Below are positions 34,546 through 48,309 of a stretch of 64,000 nucleotides of DNA, piece by piece. Position numbers and translations under genes: made by a program. How positions within the stretch are numbered: position 1 is the first letter of the stretch; each line of letters begins with the position of its first letter. The notes under the pieces are model-generated. The model saw nothing but the letters and a program-made list of their open reading frames with translations. It was not told the DNA's origin and searched no databases. This stretch comes from Aspidiotus rigidus (lineage: Eukaryota > Arthropoda > Insecta > Hemiptera > Diaspididae), in the NCBI GenBank assembly GCA_035079385.1, contig JAVHKY010000029.1, positions 11,222,001-11,286,000 of the forward strand. Direction: 5' to 3'.

Positions 34546-35449
34546 CCTATCATATGGAGCTTAGAGCCTGAAGTTTTAACAGGGAACCTGTTTTATGGGG
34601 GGCTATTTGAGAAATCTGCCGTGCGCCGTGCGCCGTCCGCCATCCGCCGTCCAGCGAAAAACTTGGAAAAATTTCGACCCTCGAGCCATATATGATAGGA
34701 GAAGGACTTAGAAAAATTTCGACTTTCGAGCTATATATGATAGAAGGGGGACTTAGAAAAATTTCGACTCTCGAGCTATATATGATAGGAGGGGGACTTA
34801 GAAGAATTTCGACTCTCGAGCCATATATGATAGAAGGGGGACTTGGAAAAATTTCGACTCTCGAGCTATATATGATAGGAGGGGGACTTAGAAGAATTTC
34901 GACTCTCGAGCCATATATGATAGAAGGGGGACTTGGAAAAATTTCGACTCTCGAGCCATATATGATAGGAGGGGGACTTAGAAAAATTTCGACTCTCGAG
35001 CCATATATGATAGGAGAAGGACTTAGAAAAATTTCGACTTTCGAGCTATATATGATAGAAGGGGGACTTAGAAAAATTTCGACTCTCGAGGTATATATGA
35101 TAGGAGGGGGACTTAGAAGAATTTCGACTCTCGAGCCATATATGATAGGAGGGGGACTTAGAAAAATTTGGAGTTGGTCTAGGCCTTCTTTTTACTACCT
35201 TTCTCCAAATCTAGGCTTCCTTGAATTTTCAATACCAAATCTCATTCGAATCATAAAACAGGTTCCCTGCGTTCCTCGTTTAACTTCGTTAAGGAAGCCG
35301 TCATTTTTCTAAGACCCGAAAATGATGACGTGACAACTTGAACGCGCTGCAATATCAAGGAAACCGTCGTTTTTCCTACTCCCTTTCCTGTCATATCGAG
35401 CTCAACAGTGGAAATTTTTCCAAGTCCCCAGTTGAAAGTCGAAATTTAA
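34546..35449. mobile_element. Foldback element inserted in the LINE mosaic
   Basis: The AACAGGGAACCTGTTTTATG centre is at 34575, then GCCGTGCGCC/GTCCGCC. About eleven forward units of 43-45 bp follow (34685-35170; core TATATGATAGGAGGGGGACT and TTTCGACTCTCGAGC). The right terminal block at 35170-35310 ends AACAGGTTCCCTGCGTTCC and AAGGAAGCCGTC. A second, shorter end variant fills 35310-35449. The 206-codon ORF over the units (LRKISTLELYMIGGG repeated) reflects the repeat and is not evidence for a gene. Confidence 0.85.
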
Positions 35450-35760
35450 AATGGACCTACGTGGCAATTTACCCTCCCTTCTCCAGTCCATCCTCCATGT
35501 CCGATCCATAACAGTTCAAATTCATAACCACTACTCCTCCCTCCACTACATTCATAATGATGTCCCCAAGGAGAGATTTGGAGTGTTCCTCTCTTCCATA
35601 TCGCCATAAATGATCTAATAAACTGTGTCCGCTTTCCCCTCACCAGATATCTTTTTGCAGACGACTTCTGTGTCTCCCTCCTTCCACAAATTCTAAAAGA
35701 GCAGCTCGTCTTCTCCAACCCACCCTCGATAAGGTCTCCTCTTGGGCCTCGGATCGTGAT
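35450..35760 (+). mobile_element. RNase H-LINE RT fragment, plus strand
   Basis: LRGNLPSLLQSILH and SSLHYIHNDVPKERFGVF match the RT segment of the other copies. At about 35760 the sequence switches to the opposite strand of the same family, a head-to-head junction. Confidence 0.75.
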
Positions 35761-37345
<1,585 letters not shown>

Positions 37346-37425
37346 GACTTTCAACTAGGGACTTGGAAAAATTTCCATTGTTGAGCTCCATATGATAGGA
37401 GGGGGACTTGGAAAAATTTTCGGGA
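37346..37425. repeat. Foldback unit remnant between two LINE copies
   Basis: TTTCGACTTTCAACTAGGG and TATGATAGGAGGGGGACTTG are two diverged units ending at the LINE sequence GGGACAGCTGCCATTGC. The same junction appears at 34540 and 44100. Confidence 0.6.
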
Positions 37426-38690
37426 CAGCTGCCATTGCAGCCCTACAATGGCATCTAGTTTCCTTATGTAGAGTACATTGTCCGATTTTGCTAGGTTGTA
37501 GGGGTCGAGGCGAATGAGAGGTGATGAGGATATCCATGGAGGGGTGGCTGAGAAGATAGGGTGAAGGGACTAAAAATTTGAGATGGTGGTCAAGATGAGA
37601 TTCTAATGAGAGGAATAGAAAATTTTGGGGAAGGGGAGAGGGTTGGTAAGTAGAGAGATGGGAAAACTGGGCAGTACTGGCGAGGAAATTGGCTGTAATC
37701 GATAATGAACGGAATTCTAGAGGGGGAATAGGCTGAGCGTGGGGCTAGTCCGTAAGGCACCGAGAACTAAACGTAGTGCTGTAGATTGAGTTGTATCTAC
37801 GGATTTTAGGGAGGATTTATTAGCCTGTCTGTAGACAGGGACTCGTAGCCCAATTGAGAACGAATTATTGAGTTGTATAGTCGAAGGAAGAGCTTGCGAC
37901 TGCAACCAAAGCGAGTGTGCTATAGATATTTGGGTTTTAGAAATTTAATGTGGGGATCCATGAATGTTTGGAATCGAAGGTAACGCCGAGAAATCTAGTG
38001 GAGAATTGGTGGCTGATCTGGAAGTTCTGTTGGATGAGTTGGGGGGGGGGGGGAGCGGGAAGACGTGAGTGGCTTATAGGGAATATAACTAGAACGGGTT
38101 TTTTGCTTGAAAAATTGAAATTCACGATCTGAGACCCAAGAGGAGACCTTATTGAGGGTGTATTGGAAAAGACGAGCTGCTCTTTTGGGATTTGTGGAAG
38201 CGAGGGAGACACTGAAGTTGTTTGCAAAAAGACTTTTGGTGAGATAAAAGGAGACACAATTTATTAGATCATTTATTGTGATTACGAAGAGAATCCAAAC
38301 CTCTCCCTATGGGACGCTATTATGAATGTAGTGGAAGGAGGAGTAGTGCTTATGAATTCGAACTATTGTGGATCTGTCAAGGAGGAAGGACTGGAGAGGG
38401 GAGGGTAAATTGCCACGAAGGCCTATTTCAAATAATTTATAGTAAATGTAGTATCGCCAATCACGAGGGAACGCTTCCTGAAGATCAAAGAACATCGTGC
38501 AAAGTGGAGAGTTATCACGGAATGATTCTGAGGTTCTGGTCGGAGATGGCTTGTTGTTTCTTCCTTTATGGAAGCCGTATTGACGAGGAGATGAGATATC
38601 GTTGGATTCGAAAAACCAGAATAATCTTTTGTTGAAGATTTTTCGAGAAAGTTTGCTAAGCACGGTAGTTAAGGCGATGGGGCGATAAGA
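37426..38690 (-). mobile_element. RNase H-LINE, RT region copy
   Basis: Minus-strand pieces from 38690 downward: VLSKLSRKIFNKRLFWFFES, SPRQYGFHKGRNN, MFFDLQEAFPRDW, IGLRGNLPSPLQSFLLDRST, then KEQLVFSNTPSIRSPLG and QFSTRFLGVTFDSKHSW. Frame changes separate the pieces. Confidence 0.8.
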
Positions 38691-39150
38691 TGAGGGGAGG
38701 CATCACTTCATCACGGCACAACCTAGGGTCTTCTCAACTCTGTAACAAACTTCGCTCAATTAATAAATACCCGAGGTCTTCGTCAATCTGTCCCTCACGC
38801 CGCGAAGAAATAGTTATACCTCGACTACAAATTGGACACACTTGCCTAACCCACTCCTTTCTTATCCTTGGACTCTCTTCTCCTCCCTCATACCAATACT
38901 GCCAAACGGAGAATTTATCTGTCTCTCACTTTTTCACCTGCCCTTCTCTCATAAACATCGGGCACTCATTTTCTGTTTCCTCCCATATCCCGTCTGCTCT
39001 TTCCAATAACTCAGAAACCATAACCAACACCTTAAATTTCCTCCGGTCTACCTATTACAACAAATCCATTTAATCCGAACCTTTCTCCTCGAGCTAATGA
39101 CCCGTTGAGTAGTCGAAGAACTCATTAAAAAAAAAAAAAGAAAAAAGAAC
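38691..39150 (+). mobile_element. RNase H-LINE 3' end with poly(A)
   Basis: The ORF from 38690 contains EEIVIPRLQIGHTCLTHSFL, YQYCQTENLSVSHFFTCPSL (zinc motif) and a stop at 39073. It is followed by GAGCTAATGACCCGTTGAGT and an A-run (39128-39148). It lies head-to-head with the copy to its left. Confidence 0.85.
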
Positions 39151-39915
39151 ATGAAAGTTTTTAATTTCGAACAAGTATAGATGTGTTACTTAGGGTTTGA
39201 TTGCATTCAACATTAGTAATCTCCGGTCAATAAAATCCGGATTTCCTACTCGTTTTTTAGTCCGCATATTTCAGAAATTAAAACCAGTTGTAAATTTCTG
39301 AACTATTTTGTCCGATCACATGTAAAAAGTAATTTTTGGAATCGTTAAATTTTCTTATTAATATTTTTCAAGAATTATGTAAAAAATGGAATACGATATA
39401 AAAAATTATTTCCTATAGAAGTGCTTGATTTCTACTTACAACGGTGGTTCGGTTTCAGAGGCTCTGTAAATACGAAAATAGAAATTAATCTTTTAAGTAA
39501 TTAATATAGGGTATATAGGCGTAGTGTTGTAATGAGGTATATTCAAATAAATTTAAACTTCATCAAAAATACTGAAAATATTGAAGGATTGCCACGATTA
39601 CAGAATGAAATTTTCTGTAGAAAAATTTTAATGAGTGGCGTATTTACGGGGGTGGTTTTGGGAGACAATCCTTCCAAAGGACCTCCAAAAACCTGTAAGA
39701 TCATCTATTTTCAACTACCCAATAAGGTTTTTTTTTTTTTTGGGAAATTTTATTCTCGAAAATTTTTGGACTCCTCCCCCCGAGAGAATTTCTAAATACA
39801 CCTCTCATTGAAAATGGGTTACTCATGAAGAACAATTCATAAAATGAAAAAAACCTGTCTTGCCATAAATTTTGAAACTATTTTTGACGAAGAAAAAAAC
39901 AATTATTCTTCTATT
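39151..39915. other. Flank of small secreted gene; possible extra micro-exon at 39446-39470
   Basis: On the minus strand, CGTATTTACAG/AGCCTCTGAAACCGAACC..GTT/GTAAGT gives a 25-nt exon-like segment with good splice borders. I cannot link it to the gene at 39.9-40.2 kb with certainty. Confidence 0.3.
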
Positions 39916-40208
39916 TCAGTGAAAATAAAATATTGAAAGAAAAGCCTTTGAGTTTTCGTAAGATCCCGAACTGGGATAATCGTAACTGGAACTAATATTT
40001 AGGCAAAATACTTTTCACAATATTTACTTCATGATGTCGTCGACTTCTACTGGCGGGCTAAAAATTGAAAAACGAAATTATCAAAAAACTATATCCAATC
40101 TAAAATTTAATAGAAATTTTTTCATACTTACTCTCCGTTTATATTCGCAGACAAACTAATGAATACTGTCAACCTGAACAATGTCACGAGTTTTATTTCT
40201 AAATTCAT
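39916..40208 (-). CDS. Putative small secreted peptide, three-exon model, 60 aa
   Basis: Exon 1 (40208-40132) encodes MNLEIKLVTLFRLTVFISLS and SANING, a typical signal peptide, then a strong GTAAGTATG donor. Exon 2 (40057-40028) is 30 nt and acidic (DPPVEVDDIM). Exon 3 (39991-39916) is Ser/Tyr-rich (SSYDYPSSGSYENSK) and ends in TGA. Phases agree. The tiny exons make this model tentative; exon 2 also has an in-frame stop just beyond the proposed donor. Not recognised. Confidence 0.4.
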
Positions 40209-41519
40209 ATTTATTCCGATGAAAAATGTAAAACAATAAATTTTAATTGCTTGTTTTGAACGTGAAAGAACTAATTATCTAAATTTTGTTTGCAACGAAT
40301 TAGAAATTGCAAAGAACAATGTATTTGGTCGTCATGCAAATCGAAAAAAAATGTACGAATAGTAATGATTTTAGAATTCTGTTGAAAGTCTTTGAGTATG
40401 CAACTCGGTGTTGACGAAAGTATTTAAAGTTTTATGCAAAAACAGCGCGTCATCGAGATTTGCATATGCAAGAAAAAAGAAAAATAAATGTATAGTCAAG
40501 TGTGCATCATGAGATGTTCGAGAAATAAGTTCAAATTTTCTATAAAATGGATATCTACGTATTCTAGACTCTGTAGATATAAAATACCGAAGAACAATTG
40601 TGCATGAATTTAGGGCATCACACTCATAAAGTATGACAAACAACAGATATTTTTCGTTCAGCAAGCTTTGCTCAGTTGCTGGTGGATTCTATACTTTTCA
40701 AAACTTCTATCGCCATCAAGTATGGCAAGAAATATTTTCACCTCATAATTCTCTTCTAATGATCTTCTTTCAGCCGGTTTTGCTTCAACTCACGGAATTT
40801 TTTGGATAGATTTTTTATGATACCTTCACTAGTGTGTTTAATAAGTTTCCTGTAATTTCATTGTTTTGTGAGTCGCACGCACTAGCCTAGAGAAAGATTT
40901 GGCCTTATTTAAAAAGTGTAGAAATGTAGTCCATATGGTATATCAGTGTGACGAATGGAAAAAAGAAAAAAACAACAGCTGTATAAATTTTAATAGCGCT
41001 TGTACCCGAATCCATCGAAAATTGAGATATAAGGTGCGAGTGTTTACGTTCTTCTGACCTCAATAGGTTCAAGAAGAACTATTTCGACAAACGTAATATT
41101 CTGGCGTGGCTTTGCCTCATTGATACCTTTCCTCATGTTTGCAAACGTTAACGTCAATGTGCGCCTTATTATTATTACCAACCAGTATATTAGACCTTAT
41201 TGCCGCTGACATTCGTTGTGAACATTGAATTCTCATAGCCATTTAACTATGAATGCTCTTAAGTTACTTGTCCAGTCACCAGTCGAAATTCCTCACCATT
41301 CATACCCATTTCAATACATGTTCGTTTAAATATATCCCACCTTTTGAACTGCTAAATTTCCTGTCTAAGAACTTCCATGGCGATCCGAAGAAGTATTTCT
41401 GTTTGCAGATACTACGACTGCAATTTGGAGTTTACAAAATCACTAATATTTTCTTAAGGCCAACGTCATCATGAACCGAACTTATTACTCCTTCAACCAA
41501 TTAGTATGCCAAAATACTC
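40209..41519. other. No supported gene
   Basis: AT-rich. Several ORFs of 70-100 codons have no domain, signal or splice support. Confidence 0.4.
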
Positions 41520-41860
41520 GCATGTAGACAGGGAATCTACTGTTCTATGGTTTTTTCGTATTTTTCAAAAAAAATTGACGTTCGCCATCAGGCGAAAACC
41601 GACCTACCGCAATTTAGTTGGACATTGAGGAAAAATTTTGAACTTCAAACTCGTACATATCTGTGTTAGGAGAAAGACTTGAAAAAATTTCAACCATCAC
41701 AGAAGTTGAATTGAGAAAATCACGAATATTGAGCTCTGTATGAAAGGAAAGAGATATTCAAACGTCAATATTTAAACCCCAAATTCGTCTTACGGTACAA
41801 GTTTCTTGAATTCCTCGTTTGATTTTGTTAAGGAAGCCGTGGCTGTTTTTCTTTTATCAC
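41520..41860. repeat. Highly diverged foldback half-copy
   Basis: It reads from a GACAGGGAATCTACTGTTCT centre variant through ..GAGCTCTGTATGAAAGG-type units to TTCCTCGTTTGATTTTGTTA and AGGAAGCCGTGG, preserving centre-to-right-end order. Confidence 0.6.
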
Positions 41861-42966
41861 CCCTCCATCATTTGAGGTTGAAGAATTTTTCTTCGAGGTT
41901 TGTCAATTTAAGTACATCACGAAGGGTTTTAGTCTTCAACTCAACTTGAGCAGTGACACAACGTCTTCTTACGTAGCTCCCCGTATATCTAATTTTACGT
42001 ATAATGTGACGTCTTTCTGGGTCCAACTTCGAAACAGGTAAAAATTCGAGTACTGTATGTGTGGGTACGTTTGCAGATAATAAAATTTATTTTGGTAAAT
42101 AACAGATCATTGTGACGCGATACGTATAACTGTCCAACGTATGTAAATATACGACAAACGGTATTTTTATTCATGTCCATGACGTCACAATCGTGACGAG
42201 CGTTGTAGACCTTTGTTCGACGTAAAATAATTATTATGCTTAACGCATATAATGTTACAATATACACGTACACTAGTACACACATATCATATTGCCACTT
42301 TTCCATTATAACGTATCTTTAAGTATCCCTACTTTATCCCCACTTAGATTTAACCATATGATTAAGTTGTATATTCCTTATCCTAACTCCCACTCATTTT
42401 ATCCCTACTTATACGTACTCCCACTAACTCCCCAATTTCCCTCTAGTAGTCTCCTTCCAGTTCTTAGTCCGTTTTATCTATCCATATCCCTACTTCTATT
42501 TTACACACGTTACTCTTTATTACATTATATGCACTTATATATAAGACTATGTACCCTTTACTTTAGTTTGCACACGACACTATTTACTCCCCTTAGATTT
42601 AAGACAATATTATTGGTTATCCCCATTTAGCTCCTAGTTTCCCCTTTCAATAGCCAACTTTATAAACCCATGTATCTGTATGCTTACGAGCATTCTATTA
42701 TATTTTCAGCTACTATCTTCTAAATATTCTGATGTTATAGTTTTTGCTTGTCAAGTCTTACTTTTCAATAAAAGCCTAATACTCTTCGTGTCGCGTTTTA
42801 CATAAAGCCCTTAGGATGTGAGAAGGTCCAACTACACCTTCATCACAATCATAAACCATAAAATTATTTTTCCGTACGCGCGCAACTATTGTAAAGCTCC
42901 TTTTTGTGTGGTCTGAAACTTTAATGGATCTTATTTGCCAATGTAATCAAATAAAAAATTCGCAGC
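41861..42966. other. No supported gene; pyrimidine-rich block
   Basis: The plus strand is rich in CCCTACTT/CCCACT motifs at 42300-42660 and has an AATAAA at ~42768. The 112-codon ORF there has no recognisable features. Confidence 0.4.
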
Positions 42967-43860
42967 TCATATTTTTTTCTTTTTTTTTTTACCAGCTCTT
43001 TGACTACTTGACGGGTCATTAGTTCGTGGAGAGATGTTAGGATTAAATGGATTTCTAGTAATAGGTGGATTGGTTGGATATGGTTTCTGAAATCCTGGAA
43101 AGAGCAGACGGGGTATGGGAGAAAACCGAAAATGAATGTCTGATGTTTTTGAGAAAAGGGCAGGTGAAAAAGTGAGAGATAAATAAGTTCTCAATTTGGC
43201 AGTCTTGCCATGAGAGAGGGGCAGAGAGTCCAAGGATAAGGAGAAGAGTGGGCACGGATTGAAGATGACCAGGGGGTCGGGTATTTTTTAACTGAGCGAA
43301 CTTTGTCGCAGGGTTCAGAAGACCAGAGGTTGTGCCATGATGAGGTGATTTGTAAACGGTAGAATGATTTTAAGTCATAGACCGGGGACGCGGAGCGATC
43401 AGTGATTGAGGGAAGAAGCGAGGGTTTGCTTCGCAGCAAGGTCCACTGCGTCGTGTTCCGATAGATCGATATGACCAGAGATTCAGAGGAAAGCAATTGA
43501 AGATAGGGAAGATGTTAAGGTGTGCAGGACTATGAGAATGCGCTGTACGAAAGGATTAGAAGAGTAAGGGTTTTGCATGGCTTGGAGAGAGAGTCAGAGA
43601 GTAGGAGGGATTTACAGGTTTGAGGGATAAGAGTGAGGCGAGTAAAGCAGGTATAGATGGCAGATAGTTCGGCAGGATAAATTCAGGTTGAGTTTTTCAA
43701 ACGAAAGTGTGAGTTTTCACCAGTTTCAGGGTCCAACTTGGAACCATCTCTAAAGCACAGGTTGTGGGAAGGAAAATCCTTATCAATCATGTCTTTAATG
43801 TGTTAGTGGGGAACCTGCTATCCCTTTTGTTGGGTGTACTTTCAGGAAATCTCTGTCCGC
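42967..43860 (-). mobile_element. RNase H-LINE 3' half with poly(A)
   Basis: A T-run at 42973-42990 is the tail. The minus strand reads LLILGLSAPLSWQDCQIENL and FISHFFTC (zinc motif), upstream IYRNTTQWTLLRSKPSLLPS (end of RNase H), and the TGSKL/CFRDGSKLDPETG-type RNase H start near 43730. The 5' end near 43860 abuts a foldback piece. Confidence 0.75.
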
Positions 43861-43869
43861 GAGCGCAAG

Positions 43870-44110
43870 CGGCCCGAGGTTGAGAGGAGGGGGACTTGAA
43901 AAAAATTCGACTCTTGACTAGGGGTTGGGAAAAATTTCCACTGTTGAGCTATACATGACAGGAGGGGGACATGGAAAAACGACGGCTTCCTTGAAATTGC
44001 AGCGCGTTCAAGTTGTCACGTCATCATTTTCGGGTCTTAGAAAAACTTCAGGCTCTAAGCTTTTTATGATAGGAGGGCGACTTGAAAAAATTTTCGGGAC
44101 AACTGCCATT
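43870..44110. repeat. Foldback end, reverse orientation
   Basis: GAGGGGGACTTG units and AAAAA/CGACGGCTTCCTTG are followed by AAATTGCAGCGCGTTCAAG and a GTCACGTCATCATTTTCGGG block. This is the reverse complement of 35310-35449. Confidence 0.65.
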
Positions 44111-44159
44111 GCAGTCCTACAATGGCATCTAATTTTCTTATATAGAGTAGATTGGCCGA

Positions 44160-44317
44160 TTTTTACCGACTTTTCTAACTAGAAAAGTGAGGTATTACAC
44201 CCGTAGCAAGGTCAACAGGGGGAGTGGGTAATGAACTTTCTCGACGTTTTAGGGGTCCTAGATCACAACTAGCATAAAAAAAATTTCAGGTTTCCTTATA
44301 TATATATATATATATAT
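44160..44317. repeat. Dispersed repeat (AGAAAAGTGAGGTATT family)
   Basis: CTAGAAAAGTGAGGTATT..., a CAGGGGGAG block and GCAGGTTTCCTTA occur here together. They are found again split at 45770 and 46150-46270, so the second copy was opened by an insertion of about 350 bp. Confidence 0.55.
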
Positions 44318-44650
44318 AACTCCTCCGAAACTACCCGATGGATTTTTTTGTAACTTAGCCATATTGTAGTAGTATATCTGAAGATGTGCACCTGCAATTT
44401 TTTTGAAAATCGGATGAGTAGTTCTCGAGAAATTTTCAATTTGTTGAGAAATTTTGCAGTATTTCGAGTACCTTTTTGTCCGCGGAACTCCTCCGAAACT
44501 ACCCGATGGATTTTTTTGTAACTCGGCCATATTGTAGTATTATATTTGAAGATGTGCACCTGCATCTTTTTTGAGGATCGGATGAGTAGTTCTCGAGAAA
44601 TTTTTACTTTTGTTGAAAAATTTTTCACTATTACGAGTAGCTTCTTACGA
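44318..44650. repeat. Two-copy 168-bp tandem duplication
   Basis: AACTCCTCCGAAACTACCCG begins at 44318 and again at 44486, and the following text (GATGTGCACCTGCA, GATGAGTAGTTCTCGAG) repeats in order with ~10% differences. The wording resembles the ACTCGAGAACTACTGG segment after Helitron 5' ends (compare 57405). Confidence 0.8.
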
Positions 44651-44969
44651 ATAGCTGCGACGTTAGGAGAAGCGGATTTTCCTATACGTTTACCACTTTC
44701 GTTATCAGTACGTGTATTGTGAAGAACCTTTCATCATTCGACAGGTTCATTCTTTGTTCATTCTTTACCAAGGGTTCATTGGATTTTATTTCCGATGAAA
44801 CCTTTTCGTTCAAATTTAGTACACTTGTATCTCGCTTCCCACAGCCCCTAGAGCGTTGAATTTTGTTTTGTCAAATTTTATTTGTTTTGTTAAATTTATT
44901 TTTGAACGGATAGTGGCAATGGCGAGTTGTTCATTTTTCTAGCTATTTTTCATTATTATTAGTCATACT

Positions 44970-45480
44970 CGATAGTTTTTTTTTTTTATTTATTTATTAT
45001 TATTATTATTTTACGAGCATTATAAACTGCACGAGGGTTATTTGCTCGGCGTTATAATCTTATTTTAGAACATTACTTGAATTAGGTTAAATTAGGTACG
45101 TATTGGTGGAATTGAGTGGCGATCGAACGGAATTTGTTGGTGAATTATATGAAGTTGTAGAATTGAGTGGTGCGTAAATAAGTTAGGCTTGAGTCGATGG
45201 TTTCGGAGTTGTTGTTTAGTGCTGCATTGATATTGGAAGATATATTTAGGGAGGTTCGAGTGGGTTGCAGGACGGGGCATGAGAAAAAATGATCAACTGA
45301 TAAATTTTCTTGGAGACAGTGAGGGCATGATGGAGGAGCGAGATTAGTGAGAAGATAAGTATGAGTAAGACGAGTGTGGCCTATTCGCAGCCGAGCTAAA
45401 ATGACCTCCTCTTGCCTTGAATTTCGTTGGGATGAGGACCAAAATGTGGGTTCACGTTTTATTTTTCTTAATTTGTTATT
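44970..45480 (-). mobile_element. RNase H-LINE, second subfamily, 3' end with poly(A)
   Basis: A T-run at 44979-44988 and TTA repeats form the tail. The minus strand reads EEVILARLRIGHTRLTHTYL and CPHCLQENLSVDHFFSCPVL, then TIDSSLTYLRTTQFYNF and a stop at ~45092. The 3' UTR matches the short copy at 28.5 kb. Confidence 0.8.
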
Positions 45481-46489
45481 CGACTGATTTTAGTGAAAAC
45501 CTTGAGTTTGAATGATGTAAGTACAATTTTTTAATCTTCATCAAGTGTGCTGATGCGAGACTACCTGGGTGATTTCACTCTTAATTAATAATTGATTTAT
45601 TTGTCATTTTTTCATGTATGGGCACATAATTAATAGTGGTTCATAGTTGATTTGAGGTGTCAAAAGAGATGGAAAGATTATTTTCAATTTGGACTGGCTT
45701 TTTTGAGTGAGATTTGAGATTAGACTAACGAGTGAACCGGGCTTGGATGCTATATATTTTTACCGAATTTTGTAGCTAGAAAAGTGAGGTATTTTGTTAA
45801 TACGTTTGGAATGGTTGAAGCGTGAGGGAAGGAATGAGGGGTTGACTATTGGGTGATTGGTTGCTTCTTTCGTTTCGACATCGATTTTTTTAGTTTTTCG
45901 GGATCTCGTTGTAGCTGGATTCCCAGATGAAGAATTTTGGGGTGGAGTGTGCATAGAAAATGGTGATATGATAGCGTGAAGGCAATTTATGAGTGCACGA
46001 GAGGAATAGCAGCTGGAGATAGCTTTAAGAGATGCCAGGAATCGGAAGTGATAAAGAATTGAACCACTCATCCTAATATACAGTATACTAGACTAATAAT
46101 ATGCTAAGAATAAGGTATGGGAAAAAATGATTGTAGCGCTCTTTTTTATTAGAAACAACTGTTATAGCCTCGTAGCAGTTTGGACAGGGGGAGGGGGAGT
46201 GGTTTTTCTGGAGACGTTTTGTAGGTTTTAGATGACTCTTAGCCTAAATTATAACAAAATGCAGGTTTCCTTATTGGATTATAGGTATTTTTACTCTGTT
46301 ATCTGTTGATGTGACATCGTAGTGATAGAATTTATAAACTGAGTTTTATTGTTTATTCTACAAATGTTCGACATGATTGACAGGTCATTGGTATTTAATT
46401 TAAAGAGAGGGAGTGACTCTCTCAATGTTTTTTGCATTGTGGGAAGAAAAGTCGTGTACTACTCACGCGACTGCGTGAGTGTTTTGTAG
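45481..46489. other. No supported gene
   Basis: Contains the split dispersed repeat noted for 44160-44317. The ORF at 45760-46071 (minus) lacks recognisable features. Confidence 0.35.
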
Positions 46490-48190
46490 GTTGGCCAGGT
46501 CAAGGCGAATGAGAGGTGGTGAGGATGCCCATGGAGGGGTGGATGAGAAGATAGAGAGAAGGGACAGAAATTTGAGATGGTGGTCAAGATGAGATTCTAA
46601 TCAGCGGAGTAGAGAGTAAAGAAGGTTGGTAGGTAGGGAGATGGGGAAACTGGGCTGTAAACGGGAGAAAACGACGGCTTCCTTTACGAAGTTAATCGAG
46701 GAACGCAGGGAACCTTGTTTTATGAATCAAATGGGATTTGGTATTGAAAATTCAAGGAAGCTTAGACCTACTATAAGCCTAGTATAATATAGTTTGAGAG
46801 TCTAAATTTTTCTCGAATCTCGAGCTATATATGATAGCTTGAGAGTTGAAATTTTTCCAAGTCCCTCTCCTATCATAATTATATAGCTCGGGAGTCGAAA
46901 CTTATATAAGTCCCCCTCCTATCATAATTATATAGCTCGGGAGTCGAAATTTTTTCCAAGTCCCTCTCCTGTCATATATAGCTCGAGAGTCGAAATTTTA
47001 ACAGGGAACCTGTTTTATGGGGGGCTTTTTGAGAAATTTGCCGTGCGCCGAGCGTCGCCCAGGAAAAAACTTGGAAAAATTTCGACTCGCGAGCCAAATA
47101 TGTTAGGAGAGGGACCTTAGAAACATTTCGACTCCCGAGCTATATAATTATGATAGAAGGGAAACTTGGAAACATTTCGACTCTCAAGCTATACATGATA
47201 GGAGGGGGACTTAGAAACATTTCGACTCTCAAGCTATATTATACTATGCTTATAGTGGGTCTAGGCCTTCTTTATACTAGCTTTATCTAGGTCTAGGCTT
47301 CCTTGACCCCCCCTCCATGATATATAGCTCGAGAGTCGAAATTTTTACGAGTTTTTTGCTGGATGGCGCACGGCGGACGGGGCACGGCAAACTTCTCAAA
47401 AAGCCCCCAATAAAACAGGTTCCCTGTTAAAATTGGCTGTAATCGATAGTGAGCGGAATTCTAGAGGGGTAATGCCTGCCTCAGCGCATAGGTTGAGCGT
47501 GGGGCTAGTCTTTAAGGCACCGACAGCTAAACGTAAAGCTGTAGATTGAATTGTATCTAAGGATTTTAGGGAGGATTTATCAGCCTGTCTGTAGTTAGGC
47601 GACCCGTAGTTCAGTTGAGAACGAATTAGTGGGTTGCATAGTTGAAGGAGGAGCTTGCGATTTCAACCAGTGCGAGTGTAGTATAGATATTCGAGTTTAG
47701 ACATTTGGCTTTTAGAAATTTAACGGGGGGAGTCCAGGAGTGTTTGGAATCGAATGTAAGGCCGAGAAATCTAGTGGAGGATTGGAGACTGATCTGGAAG
47801 TTCTGTAGGATGAGTTGGGGGAGGGGGAGGGACGGCGTGAGTGGCTTTTACGGACTATAATTAGAACGGATTTTTTGCTAGAGAATTGAAATCAACGATT
47901 CGAGGCCCAAGAGGAGACCTTATCGAGGGAGAAAACGAGCTGCTCTTTTAGGATTTGTGGAAGCAATGGAGCCTTTGAAGTCGTCTGCAAGAAGGCGTTT
48001 GGTAAAGGGAAAGGGGATACATTTTATTGGATTATTTATGGCGATTAGGAAGAGAGGAACACTCCGAACCTCTCCCTGGGGGATGCTCTTATGAATGTAG
48101 TGGTGAGACGAGTAGTGTTTATGAATTTGAACAGTTATGGATCTGTCATGGTGGAAGGACTGGAGAGAAGGGTAAATAGCTACGCAGGCC
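46490..48190 (-). mobile_element. RNase H-LINE RT region, interrupted by a foldback element
   Basis: Sequence matching the copies at 36.5 and 37.6 kb (GGCTGTAATCGATAGTGAGC, GGGGCTAGTC, GTCGTCTGCAAGAAGGCG) lies at 46490-46671 and resumes at 47433. In the uninterrupted copy at 36565 the text is GGGAGAAAACTGGCTG; here the foldback element sits exactly inside it. Confidence 0.8.
46672..47428. mobile_element. Foldback element with both ends and an AAAA flank
   Basis: It starts CGACGGCTTCC at 46672. The left arm carries GAGGAACGCAGGGAACC, CAAGGAAGCTTAGACC and reverse units; the centre AACAGGGAACCTGTTTTATG is at ~46999. The right arm has forward units and GGTCTAGGCTTCCTTGA at ~47306. A further inverted piece (GCACGGCGGACGG..AAGCCCCC) then runs to CAGGTTCCCTGTT. 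AAAA lies on both sides (46668-46671, 47429-47432). The interrupted LINE provides the empty site. Confidence 0.85.
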
Positions 48191-48309
48191 AGTAGTACAT
48201 AAAAAGTGTGGATGTGTCACACTTTTTGTACTACTTTTCTTCTCTTTTCACTCTAAATAAACGCTTTTTTCTCAATTCCTGGTACCGTTCCATAAAGAGG
48301 GGTATTTTC

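Noticed and set aside
34692..35312. 206-codon ORF with repeated LRKISTLELYMIGGG
   Set aside because: It is the translation of the 43-45-bp foldback unit, whose length happens to keep frame. Arms in the other orientation give SRVEIFPSPPPII in the same way. No start context, domain or splicing.
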